DNA from: G023898405 sp964368985
Lineage (GTDB): Bacteria; Myxococcota; UBA727; JABDBI01
NCBI GenBank assembly: GCA_964368985.1
Contig: CAYJDW010000009.1
Span: 1-54,295, forward strand
DNA: 54,295 nt
Direction of reading: 5' to 3'
Shown here: in pieces, positions 1 to 8,396 of the stretch
Numbering within the stretch: the stretch's first letter is position 1
Layout: each line of letters starts with the position of its first letter
The notes under the pieces: generated by a model
The model's input: the letters and a program-made list of their open reading frames with translations, nothing else
Told to the model about the DNA's origin: nothing
The model's database searches: none
Program-made: the position numbers and the translations under genes

Positions 1-116
1 TTTTAATTTTTTTTAAAAAATTTTTTTTTCAAACCAACTGGCGGGGGGGGGCGCGGCAACCCATGTTGTGGGGTGGCCCCCCCCACGCTTGCAATGACGA
101 GAACCGCGAACTAAAC
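1..116. other. Homopolymer-rich window edge without a gene
   Basis: This stretch holds A and T runs (1-30), a run of nine G (43-51) and a run of eight C (77-84), then a GC-rich tail ending near 'gcaatgacga', which looks like part of the dispersed repeats seen around 19510-19580 and 20081-20112. I see no gene. It lies just downstream of the minus-strand AgmX-type gene and may contain its transcription end, but no clean hairpin with a T-tract is visible. The stacked homopolymers could also be a sequencing or assembly artefact. Confidence 0.5.
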
Positions 117-1073
117 TCAGCCGGATTCAAATACGAAAGTCTTACGCACGGGCACCAGGCCTTTGGTGGCGGCTGGGAAGCGGATGCGTTCGATGATATC
201 GACAATGCAATCGGAAACGCTGGCATCGCTGACAGTATTTTGAATCACATTTACTTTAACCACGCGCCCTTCTTCGTTGATGGTCCATTCGAGAACCACT
301 TTGCCCTTAAGCTTGTCGTTGGATTTCAAAGCGCGTTCATAGCATTGCTGAATACCGCGTTCACGTCGCTTAAGCGCTAGACGAACGCCCTTTTCATCGA
401 TGCCGCCTTTCTTAAGCACGGCTTCAGTACTTTTCACGAAGGCTTGCGGGACCACGCCCTTACGGCCAACCACCGCTCCGGCGGAACCACCTGCTCCGGC
501 ATCGATTTCGCCAATGTCAGCACTCGTGCCCGCACCTAATGCGCCCTTCTTGCCGATTCGGGTACCGCCGCTCACGCGCACACCACCACGCTCAGACAAT
601 GCGGCTCCCAAATCCTTACCCACCACTGCGTCTGATTCAAATACGTTCGCCAGGCCCCCTTCATCGGAAGCCGCACCTATACTTGCGAGAAGTCCCGCGC
701 CTGATAACTGTTGTCTCACTTCGGCACGACGAGCTTGCTCGCCGGGTTTAGCACCTGGCTGAGCTCGCGCTGCTCGAGGAGCGGCTTTAGTTGGAGTCCC
801 GGTCACTTCTTCTTCGGGTTCTTCCTTTTTCTTTTTCTCTTTTATTACTGGTTCGGGTTCGGGCTCAGGGGGAACTTCCTCGATAATTTTCGGAGGAGCG
901 ACCTTTTTTAACCACGTAGCATATTCTTCCTGGGTAGGTGGTGGCGGTGGTTCCACCGTCATCACGAGCAAGAACATGCCGAGGTGCAAAAGAAAGGACC
1001 CAAGCAAAATCCAATTAAAAAGTTGATCTATCGACCCTTCTGGCCGTTTAGGAGATGCCATCTTTGCCCTCAT
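117..1073 (-). CDS. TonB/TolA-like energy transducer with AgmX/PglI C-terminal domain
   Basis: The 318-residue protein has a short cytoplasmic N-terminus, one membrane segment (about residues 20-40), then a Pro/Glu/Lys-rich periplasmic spacer with runs of PPPPP and PEPEPEP typical of TonB and TolA proteins. A Gly-rich central part follows, and the last ~100 residues match the AgmX/PglI C-terminal (TonB-like) domain, with RGIQQCYERAL and GKVVLEWTINEEGRV. It probably transmits force from the neighbouring ExbB/ExbD motor across the periplasm. The start overlaps the upstream exbD stop as TGATG and is preceded by GAAGG. A second ATG at 1061 preceded by GAGGG is a possible alternative. In Myxococcus, AgmX (GltJ) belongs to the gliding machine, so this is the last gene of a comparable operon. 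Confidence 0.8.
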   Translation of the reverse strand: MRAKMASPKRPEGSIDQLFNWILLGSFLLHLGMFLLVMTVEPPPPPTQEEYATWLKKVAPPKIIEEVPPEPEPEPVIKEKKKKEEPEEEVTGTPTKAAPRAARAQPGAKPGEQARRAEVRQQLSGAGLLASIGAASDEGGLANVFESDAVVGKDLGAALSERGGVRVSGGTRIGKKGALGAGTSADIGEIDAGAGGSAGAVVGRKGVVPQAFVKSTEAVLKKGGIDEKGVRLALKRRERGIQQCYERALKSNDKLKGKVVLEWTINEEGRVVKVNVIQNTVSDASVSDCIVDIIERIRFPAATKGLVPVRKTFVFESG

Positions 1074-1639
1074 CAGCCTTCATTCTTTACGATCGCAAAT
1101 TTAAAGTCTGCATAACCGGCTTCTGCAGCACTAACCATTGCCTTGGACAAAGTTCGGTAAGGCACATTTTTATCCACTACAAAGACAATCTTGCCATCAA
1201 AGCCACTGCTCTCGGTAAGCTCCGCAGTAACCCCTTGCTGTTTACGAACTTCCACGAGCTTTTGCTTTAGAGCCCTGATCACAAACTGGCGTTCTAAACT
1301 TCCTGCCGGAACTTCAAACTTCTCATCAAGCTGAACAATCAAATCCTCGTCAACACTAATGGTGGGCGCATCCTGCACCATAATGGTTTTGCCATCGGGA
1401 CCAGGCTCACGGCGTTCAGCGCCGGTGATCATAACAACCACATGATCTTCCACCATTTCGATGGAGGTAGAAATGGGCAGCTGCGTGGAGGGATCTTGAA
1501 CCGAAAGAGGACTCGTGGAAAAATTCTTGATCAAATAGACCAGAATAATCGTGATGATATCCATCAAGGAGTTTAAGGACGGCATAGCCATTTGCTCTAA
1601 GCCAGAACTCCCCCTCTTTCTCCTGCGTCTAAATGCCAT
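1073..1639 (-). CDS. ExbD/TolR-family motor protein, canonical copy
   Basis: The protein has 188 residues: a basic N-terminus (RRRRKR), one membrane helix and a periplasmic domain. The membrane segment reads LMDIITIILVYLIKNF, so Asp27 occupies the position of the proton-carrying Asp of ExbD (D25) and TolR (D23). With the ExbB-like protein encoded two genes upstream it should form a proton-driven stator unit in the inner membrane. GGGAGA lies eight bases before the ATG. It is followed by the AgmX-type gene with a TGATG overlap, implying translational coupling. AglQ or AglS of the Myxococcus motor is the closest known type by context. Confidence 0.82.
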   Translation of the reverse strand: MAFRRRRKRGSSGLEQMAMPSLNSLMDIITIILVYLIKNFSTSPLSVQDPSTQLPISTSIEMVEDHVVVMITGAERREPGPDGKTIMVQDAPTISVDEDLIVQLDEKFEVPAGSLERQFVIRALKQKLVEVRKQQGVTAELTESSGFDGKIVFVVDKNVPYRTLSKAMVSAAEAGYADFKFAIVKNEG

Positions 1640-1673
1640 TGTTCAAATCTCCCAATCTATATTTAAGCTGATA

Positions 1674-2210
1674 CTAGCCAACGATACCGGCGGCAAAAGT
1701 TACTTTAGGGAACAACACCTTTTTATCGTCATCAAAACGAGCAGCATCCATCGTGTGGACTACCGTATCGAATTTAACTTCTGGATCAGCCGTTAATGTC
1801 ATTGATTGTTCTTCTGCATCAAGCTTTTTAAATTCTACTAACTTTGCTTTTAGCGCGACAAAATCAAACTGCGTGCTTCCATCAGCCAGGGCCAAATTAG
1901 GCACCAAAGGCAACTTGCGCTTGGGATTCGCGGGGTCCGCGGGGCCCATTTTAACATCGCCATAGACCGAAATATTAAAGCCGGCTTCAGTAACAAACAC
2001 GATCAAGGTAAGAGGCTTCTTATTTTCCTGGGTGGCGGCGGCGGGCAAACCGCGGGAGAGCTTTTGGGCTTCCGTGGAAAGCAGGCCTAATGGCATCATT
2101 GCCGCCATGGTAATCAGCGCCAAGATAAGCATCAAGATAATATTCATCAACGGAAGCATATCCGGTTCGGGAAAAGGTTCCGAACCCCGCGGACTTCGCT
2201 CTCTAGCCAT
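1674..2210 (-). CDS. ExbD/TolR-like motor protein, copy lacking the membrane Asp
   Basis: This 178-residue protein has the ExbD layout: a short charged N-terminus, one helix at about residues 18-42 and a periplasmic domain. The helix reads LPLMNIILMLILALITMAAM, so Asn23 aligns with the essential Asp of ExbD/TolR and with Asp27 of the neighbouring paralogue. It is therefore unlikely to carry protons by itself and may be a structural partner in a mixed ExbD dimer. AGGAG lies seven bases before the start. It sits 34 bp after exbB and 34 bp before the second exbD, inside one operon. The family call is firm by layout and context; the functional consequence is inference. Confidence 0.75.
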   Translation of the reverse strand: MARERSPRGSEPFPEPDMLPLMNIILMLILALITMAAMMPLGLLSTEAQKLSRGLPAAATQENKKPLTLIVFVTEAGFNISVYGDVKMGPADPANPKRKLPLVPNLALADGSTQFDFVALKAKLVEFKKLDAEEQSMTLTADPEVKFDTVVHTMDAARFDDDKKVLFPKVTFAAGIVG

Positions 2211-2244
2211 AGACCACTCCTAGATTTCAATAGCAGCCAAAGGA

Positions 2245-2871
2245 TTATTTTCTACGCAATCGCAAGGCGTTTTCCAGCTTCAAAGAATAAACATCCATGT
2301 CGTCGCTAATCTTTTTTGTGGTGCCCACCAGCAATAAATAAACCATGGTCACTGGAATGGCCACAATCAACCCAAAGGCTGTGGTATTCATGGCCACCGC
2401 AATCGCCTTGGTCATCAATACTGATTTTTGGTCGGCAGGTGCTTCTGCTACAACGTTAAAAGCATCAATCAAACCCATAACCGTACCCAAAAGACCAAGC
2501 AAGGTTGCAAGCGATGCCAAACCGCCCAGGGAACTGGTACGCTTTACCAAGTTAGGAGTAACTTCGAGCACTGCTTCTTCCACAGCGGTTGCGACCACTT
2601 CTTCGCCGCCATGAGCATGAGTCACCCCATTTTTTAGCACGTGGCCCAACGCGGATTTGCCGCTTCTATCGCAAGCAGCGATTGCTTCAGCATCATTGTT
2701 ATTTCGCACCGCATTAATAACGGTCTCACCCAGCTTTTTGCCATTGGTGTTATAAACCACCATCAATGCATAAATACGCTCGACGCATATTGCCAAGGCA
2801 ACTACGGACACGCCAGCGATCGGTGCCATCCACCAACCACCTTCACTGAAAAAATGTGCTAACCCAGCCAT
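2245..2871 (-). CDS. ExbB/TolQ/MotA-family proton channel subunit
   Basis: The protein has 208 residues with three membrane helices: about residues 10-31, 115-137 (LLGLLGTVMGLIDAFN) and 155-178 (AIAVAMNTTAFGLIVAIP). The last two carry the family signatures, including the Thr residues lining the proton path. It should form the inner-membrane pentamer that surrounds an ExbD dimer. GAGGG precedes the ATG at good spacing. It is the first gene of the ExbB-ExbD-ExbD-AgmX block and is separated from the upstream small gene by about 220 bp, which may hold its own promoter. By context it compares best to AglR of the Myxococcus Agl motor. Confidence 0.88.
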   Translation of the reverse strand: MAGLAHFFSEGGWWMAPIAGVSVVALAICVERIYALMVVYNTNGKKLGETVINAVRNNNDAEAIAACDRSGKSALGHVLKNGVTHAHGGEEVVATAVEEAVLEVTPNLVKRTSSLGGLASLATLLGLLGTVMGLIDAFNVVAEAPADQKSVLMTKAIAVAMNTTAFGLIVAIPVTMVYLLLVGTTKKISDDMDVYSLKLENALRLRRK

Positions 2872-3005
2872 TGTTTTTACCCTCTTAATGAAAATCTATT
2901 TTTTTCTTAAACAATGTGAAAATTTGCGACTAGCTTTTTTGTCTTCACGCCCCAAAAACCCACTGCGCAAAAGAATCCAATCACATCGTACCAAAGTTTT
3001 TATAG

Positions 3006-3025
3006 TTAGGTTATTTTTTACCTAA
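3006..3025. terminator. Weak hairpin between the small exported gene and exbB
   Basis: TTAGGT (3006-3011) and ACCTAA (3020-3025) form a 6-bp stem with an A/T loop in the 218-bp gap between two minus-strand genes. No clear T-tract follows on the minus strand, so termination is uncertain. The gap could equally carry the exbB promoter. Confidence 0.2.
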
Positions 3026-3089
3026 TTTAAACCTTTAATATTGCAAAAAATTAAGCATTGCCAATAAAAACTTTAGTATATTTTCACTC

Positions 3090-3341
3090 CTATTCCTCGT
3101 ACACCAAATCAAAAAGCTTCGTAGTCTCAACTTCTTTTTTAATCATGTCTTTGCCTTCAAACTTAATGGCCTGGCCATCAAAGGCAAGCGGTGCTCGCGA
3201 GACAAAAGTCATAGCTTCCGGTTGATCTTTTTTGCCTTGCACCTGGGATTCCCCGAGCTCTAATACTTTGGCCCACGAAGCCTCGGCTCCCCATAAAATC
3301 AATGCAAAAATTATTTTTATTGCACAATATTTTAACGACAC
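3090..3341 (-). CDS. Small exported protein of the motor/TPR operon
   Basis: The 83-residue protein starts at a GTG preceded by GGAG. It has a clear Sec signal peptide (hydrophobic residues 9-20, likely cleavage after ASWA) and a mature part of about 60 residues, beginning KVLELGESQVQGKKDQPEAM. I do not recognise the family. Small exported proteins sit at equivalent places in Agl-Glt-like clusters (GltF is a candidate comparison), but I cannot confirm homology by eye. It lies 46 bp after the TPR lipoprotein gene and upstream of exbB, so a periplasmic role in the same machine is likely. Confidence 0.6.
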   Translation of the reverse strand: MSLKYCAIKIIFALILWGAEASWAKVLELGESQVQGKKDQPEAMTFVSRAPLAFDGQAIKFEGKDMIKKEVETTKLFDLVYEE

Positions 3342-3387
3342 GATTCACTCCTCGAACTAGCCATCAGGGTTTGCCCTGTCAATGCGC

Positions 3388-4761
3388 TCATTCATCAAAA
3401 AAATCCCCGTCCTCTTCATCCAAAATATCTTCTTTTTCAGGTTTGCCCTTAGGAATTTTCTTGTCGGGTACTGGGGCCACTACTGGTGGAGTTTCTTTGG
3501 GCTTATCAAGTTCCTCAATCTTCTCGCTGGGCGCGACATCTTTTGGACCAGCCTCAGGCTCTACTTCGGGCTCTTGTTCAGGTTCTGGTTCATTGACCTG
3601 CTCTGCCGCCGACTGAATGGCGTATTCTTCCAACTCGATTTTCTGCGCGAGGCTCGCTAAATAATCATTGACCTCACTTACACGCTCTTTGCTTAAGTTG
3701 GGAATTTCCAGATAGGTTTTAAAATAGCCCTGCGCCGTTTTTAAGCGCTCAAGCTCGGGCATTTTTTCAGGCTTCAAATCCAAATACAACAAGCCCAAAT
3801 TAAAGTTGATATCTTTCTCGTCGGGCATTAGCTCTTTAGCTTTTAAATAAGCTGAATGCGCTTTTTCGAAATCTTTGACTGCCATGAAGGCATTGCCAAC
3901 ATGCAAATGATGCCGAAACTCGAGCGGACGCATCTTCACCACTCGCAAAAGCTCAACCAAGGCTTCCTTCACCAAGCCACGCTTGAGCAACATCAATCCA
4001 TAACTTTCCAGCGCCTCTTCGGTTGGCTGATATTTTACTGCCAGACGATAGCTATCAAGCGCGTCGTGTAAAAGCTCAAGTTTGGCATAAACATGCCCGA
4101 GCAACAGATTGAGCGCGCCATGGGACGGCGCTATTTCTAAGGCATTTTTGGCCACCCATTTGGCAGCGGCATATTGCTTTTTGTCGAAAAAAATCCGCGC
4201 CATGACGTAGAGCGCTTCTACATTTTCCGCCTCACGCTCAATGGCTTCGCGAGCGTATTTTTCGGCCCCCCCCAAATCATTTTCCAAAAAAGCCCATTTA
4301 GCTGCTGCCACGTATGCAAAAGCCTCTTCAGGGAATTCAGCCAAATAAGATTCAGCGAGGCTCTTCGCACCTTCATGATCAGAAAGTTTTATTTTTAAGA
4401 TCAAAAGATTTTCAAGACAAGCAGATTCAGTTTTACGATGCTGCAAACATGCTTCATAGCTAAACTGCGCACTCTTTAAATCTCCTGAAAATTCTTCTGC
4501 CACCCCTCGATTAAAATAAGCAGCTATCAAACTTGGATCAGCTTTTATCGCCTCGCTAAACTTAGCGGCAGCAAGCTCGGGTTCTGCATCCAAAAGCTCA
4601 GCACCTTCTTTGAACAACGTTAAAGATCGAGCTTTATTTTCTTCAGGGATCGAAGCCGCCAGTTGAACTGGTTTTATGGCGTTTCTCGACGATGCGCAGC
4701 CGATATTGAGTAGGAGGGTCGCCACGGCTATTAACCACGTACACGACATAGCTTTTTTCAT
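3388..4761 (-). CDS. TPR-repeat lipoprotein (GltE-like by context)
   Basis: The protein has 457 residues. A lipoprotein signal ends at LLLNIGC (Cys22); Asn at -3 is slightly off consensus. About eight tetratricopeptide repeats follow across residues 30-350, with typical spacing of paired helices (AAYFNRGVAEEFSGDLKSA; FNLGLLYLDLKPEK). The last ~90 residues are Pro/Glu-rich and end in the acidic tail EDGDFFDE. The start overlaps the stop of the 1212-residue TPR gene as ATGA, so the two are translationally coupled. A large TPR protein plus a TPR lipoprotein beside an Agl-type motor parallels GltD/GltE (and NfsD/NfsE) in Myxococcus. The role as an outer-membrane scaffold is inference. Confidence 0.75.
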   Translation of the reverse strand: MKKAMSCTWLIAVATLLLNIGCASSRNAIKPVQLAASIPEENKARSLTLFKEGAELLDAEPELAAAKFSEAIKADPSLIAAYFNRGVAEEFSGDLKSAQFSYEACLQHRKTESACLENLLILKIKLSDHEGAKSLAESYLAEFPEEAFAYVAAAKWAFLENDLGGAEKYAREAIEREAENVEALYVMARIFFDKKQYAAAKWVAKNALEIAPSHGALNLLLGHVYAKLELLHDALDSYRLAVKYQPTEEALESYGLMLLKRGLVKEALVELLRVVKMRPLEFRHHLHVGNAFMAVKDFEKAHSAYLKAKELMPDEKDINFNLGLLYLDLKPEKMPELERLKTAQGYFKTYLEIPNLSKERVSEVNDYLASLAQKIELEEYAIQSAAEQVNEPEPEQEPEVEPEAGPKDVAPSEKIEELDKPKETPPVVAPVPDKKIPKGKPEKEDILDEEDGDFFDE

Positions 4762-7700
4762 TCGAAGTCCTCCACCAACTCATCATTTTCCACGGGGATT
4801 TCTTCGAGCAATTCTTCTTCCTTAGGCGCTTCCTCATTTGTTGGAACATCTGAGGCTTCTGGCGCCACTTTCTTCACATCCGGATCACCTTCGGCGGGGT
4901 GAAGACTCGATGCCATTCTGCCATTGCTCAGCATGCGGCCTTGGCCATAGAACGCGCCAGTTTCGGGCTTCTCAATAACATCACCTACCCGCTGATATTT
5001 GCCAGGCTTCAAGCGATTGAGAGCACTTTGAATTCTTCCAACCAAATCAGGCGGGGCATCATAAGCACTCATGGCAATGTCATAAGCCTGTACATAGGCA
5101 GATAAAGATTTGCCTTCCAAAACTGCCGCTTTGTCCTCGAGTAAGACTGTATACTCATCGCAAGCATAATCATCAATGGCTTCAACATCGGCGGGACAAG
5201 GAGCTTTGATCATTGTCCGAGCCAAATGCTCGTAAAGGGCACCAATGCGATAAAGACTTTCGGCGTTCCACACAGGTTGCGCATAAGCCTTGATGATGGC
5301 CTCATTTTTGGCTGACAGCTCGGCTAACTTCTTCATCATGGCGGTCAACTGATCCGCTTGAGCCTTTCCACTGCGTCCATTGATGGTCATCTTTTTAAAG
5401 GATTCTTGCTCTGACTTTTCGATAGCAAGCTGAGCTTTAGCCGCGAAAAAGGCTGCAAGCGGCGAGCTTAAGTTCGGTGAATAGAGCGCAACCGCGGCTT
5501 TATAACTTGCCACTTGGGCTTTTTGATAACGACTCACTTCAGCTGGTGCTTTCGATGCTTTGGCCAGATCGCCATAGCTGTCCCCTACTTCTGCATAAGC
5601 TTCGATGACAGCAGGAATTTTGTCGGCATCCTTTTTATATTGCTTTATAAACTGCTCAAGCATCGCGATTTGCTGACTTATTTTGCCTTGTTTTTTATAG
5701 ATAGCACCAGCAGTCAACAAGGCGTCAGGCGCTTCGGGGCGCTGAGGGTGAACCTTTGCGAATACAACGAAGGCATCGATGGCATTATTTAAATCGTCCG
5801 CGGCTTCATAGAGCAAAGCCTTATTCAACATGGCATCGGCCGCTGCTTCGGATTTTGGATCGGCCTTAATTATACCGTCATAAGCGAGCGCTGCCGCACT
5901 AAACTTGAGCATTTTTTCTAAAGCCAAAGCTTCCTGAAAACGCGCGTCCTTGGCAAATTCACTCTTCGGATATTTGCTATAAACCTCGCGATAAAGGGGC
6001 AAAGCCGCACTCATCAGGCCCGACTGAGCGATAGCACGAGCCGAATTAAAGAGCATGGCATCAGCATACGGATTAGTTGGATCTTCTTTCAGCAAATTGG
6101 CAAATAACTCGGCCGATTCTTTATATTTGGCCTTGGCCTCAGTCAGTTGATTATTTTTCTGCAACTCATTAGCTTCTTCAAAAACACTACGCGCCATTTT
6201 AAAACGTGCATTGCCTTCAATCCGAGCAAATTCATCAGCTTTGCCCCCTAAGTTTTTGGTGCGAAATTTACCAGCTAAATCGGTTACACGGGTCCAATCT
6301 TGCATGGCTATAGCGTCATCTAGTACAAGTCTGCTCGCCACCAAGGCCGCAGCAGTGCTCGGATAAGTGTCGATGATAAAAGAAAAACGCCTCATTGCCT
6401 CATCGCTATGTCCATAAACATAATAAATAGCGGCGGCGTGAAAAAGCAGCACCGGCACTTGCTCATCATCAGGAGCAATCACTAAAAATTCATCGATAGC
6501 CGAAAGATATTTTTGACCAATGAGAGGAATGTCAGCTTTTTCTAGGCCTTTTTGTTTTGAGGTCAGAGCATCAAAATCCACGTCTTTAAAACGATCTTCC
6601 TTAGCTTCAAGCTCTACGACATGACGAAAGGTAAATACGATATTATAAATCGCTTCCCGTCTTAGGTTATCGGCCAATGGAAGAGGATAATCTTTCAAAA
6701 GTTGATAAGCTTCCAGCGCTGTTTTGAAACGATTAAGCTCATAAACCGACTCAGCAAAGTAAAAAATGGCCCGCGGGGTATCGTCGCGCTCTGGATATTC
6801 TTTGACATAGCTGGAATATAAAAGCGCCGCTTCTTTAAAATGAGCTTGAGATTCTTTGGGCTTCGTCTCTTTAAGCTCTTTGGCCGTTTTATGGTAAAAG
6901 ACCGCCAGCCCTAAAATAGCGTCTCTCACCGCTTCTCGCGCATAAGACTGAGCTTCAAAATTACCTGCCATGGATTTATACCAGGCACTATCTTTGCCAT
7001 AGCGACGAATCAAAGCCCGGCTTTGCTCTCGCGCTTCTTCCAAGTGTTGCCCTTCCGTCAAAATATCCACAATCTGCGCATCAATACGAGGATTGTCGGT
7101 ATTTGACTCATTTAATTTAGTGATAGTTTGAAGCGCTAAGACCGCTCCTCTTAATTTAACTTCTGCAAGCAATTGTGAAGCAGTTTCAAGCAATAGTTCG
7201 CGGCTATATTCAGGCACTTTATTTTCATTAATGTAAGCAATAACGCGCTTCGCTAATTTCAGACCCATGCGCTCGGCGTATTCGCGCTCTACATTGCTCA
7301 TTTTTGCCGCTATGGCCTTATTATCAAGGGTCTTTGCGGGTTTTACTTTTGGCCGAGAGGTGCCTGCCTCAATATAAAGGATTTCCCCAAAACTCCTCAC
7401 GATATAGCGAATAGCTTCCTCCCGCATCCCAGCGGTAGATCCTTCTAGTTTCTCTTTTTCACTCAGTGCCACCACTTGGACGAAATTTTTGATGGCTTTG
7501 TTATATTGATTTTTTTGATAATACGACCAAGCCGTTTTATATACTGCATCTTTATAGAGCGGCGACTTGGGATTCTTGATGACCATGGCATAGGCATCGA
7601 TGGCCTCTTCATATTCTTCCATGTCATAAAAATATTCGCCCAAGCGAAACCAGACTTCACCTACGAATTCGCTGCGGGGAAATTTATTTATCAGATCTTG

Positions 7701-8396
7701 AAATCTTCTCACCGAATGGGAAAAATCGCCTTCATACCATAAAGCCAGACCCAGCAAATAATAAACGCCATCCATATGGCGATAGTCCGGAAAATCGCGA
7801 ATCAAACGCTCATAGGCTTCGATAGTCCGCCCAAAATTCTCTTCCGGATAAGCAATATCTTCCCGCCCCTGCAGCCGGGCCTCGTTATATTGCGCCAATT
7901 TTTCAAAATAAATCTTTTCGTCCATTTCGAAATAATTGAGGCCAAGCATATATAAAGCATCAGGCGTATAGAGAGGGTGATGGGGATTATATTTAAGAGC
8001 CTGTTCATAACCAATAATCAAATCACGACTTGATTGTTCATATCGAGCCTCAATATCACCTATTCTCTTGGCACTATATTGCACTAAATTTTCGCGAAAT
8101 TTTTTGGAAAAGATTGCTCGTATTTCAAGCTTTAGTTCTTTTTTGGCTTTAATAGCAAGGTCATTATCATTCACTACTTTTTGCAACATAAAGAGCTGGA
8201 TCACGGCATCAGATTTAGGAATAAAGCCCGGCTCAATCAATTGCATGAGCCTGATTTCTTCGCTGGTTTCAGTTTTTAGGTCGGACCTGTCGGGGGCAGG
8301 AATCGTCTCAACTGGCGCGGCATCCTGCCCTGCCGCAAAGCGGCTCGCCAAGGCCAAAACCATCAAACTTCGCTGAAGCGATTTTTTCCGCCTCAT
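4758..8396 (-). CDS. Giant exported TPR protein (GltD/AgmU-like by size and context)
   Basis: The protein has 1212 residues. A signal peptide (RRKKSLQRSLMVLALA.., cleavage near FAAGQ) is followed by TPR-like helical repeats over almost the whole length, for example FRLGEYFYDMEEYEEAIDAY near residue 250 and further blocks at about 540-620, 790-900 and 900-1000. The C-terminal ~60 residues are acidic and end in ELVEDFE, resembling the acidic end of the downstream lipoprotein. The size is close to that of the periplasmic TPR protein AgmU/GltD of Myxococcus gliding, as I remember it. It overlaps both neighbours by ATGA and is the longest gene of the operon. It probably acts as a periplasmic scaffold; the orthology is not proven. 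Confidence 0.75.
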   Translation of the reverse strand: MRRKKSLQRSLMVLALASRFAAGQDAAPVETIPAPDRSDLKTETSEEIRLMQLIEPGFIPKSDAVIQLFMLQKVVNDNDLAIKAKKELKLEIRAIFSKKFRENLVQYSAKRIGDIEARYEQSSRDLIIGYEQALKYNPHHPLYTPDALYMLGLNYFEMDEKIYFEKLAQYNEARLQGREDIAYPEENFGRTIEAYERLIRDFPDYRHMDGVYYLLGLALWYEGDFSHSVRRFQDLINKFPRSEFVGEVWFRLGEYFYDMEEYEEAIDAYAMVIKNPKSPLYKDAVYKTAWSYYQKNQYNKAIKNFVQVVALSEKEKLEGSTAGMREEAIRYIVRSFGEILYIEAGTSRPKVKPAKTLDNKAIAAKMSNVEREYAERMGLKLAKRVIAYINENKVPEYSRELLLETASQLLAEVKLRGAVLALQTITKLNESNTDNPRIDAQIVDILTEGQHLEEAREQSRALIRRYGKDSAWYKSMAGNFEAQSYAREAVRDAILGLAVFYHKTAKELKETKPKESQAHFKEAALLYSSYVKEYPERDDTPRAIFYFAESVYELNRFKTALEAYQLLKDYPLPLADNLRREAIYNIVFTFRHVVELEAKEDRFKDVDFDALTSKQKGLEKADIPLIGQKYLSAIDEFLVIAPDDEQVPVLLFHAAAIYYVYGHSDEAMRRFSFIIDTYPSTAAALVASRLVLDDAIAMQDWTRVTDLAGKFRTKNLGGKADEFARIEGNARFKMARSVFEEANELQKNNQLTEAKAKYKESAELFANLLKEDPTNPYADAMLFNSARAIAQSGLMSAALPLYREVYSKYPKSEFAKDARFQEALALEKMLKFSAAALAYDGIIKADPKSEAAADAMLNKALLYEAADDLNNAIDAFVVFAKVHPQRPEAPDALLTAGAIYKKQGKISQQIAMLEQFIKQYKKDADKIPAVIEAYAEVGDSYGDLAKASKAPAEVSRYQKAQVASYKAAVALYSPNLSSPLAAFFAAKAQLAIEKSEQESFKKMTINGRSGKAQADQLTAMMKKLAELSAKNEAIIKAYAQPVWNAESLYRIGALYEHLARTMIKAPCPADVEAIDDYACDEYTVLLEDKAAVLEGKSLSAYVQAYDIAMSAYDAPPDLVGRIQSALNRLKPGKYQRVGDVIEKPETGAFYGQGRMLSNGRMASSLHPAEGDPDVKKVAPEASDVPTNEEAPKEEELLEEIPVENDELVEDFE

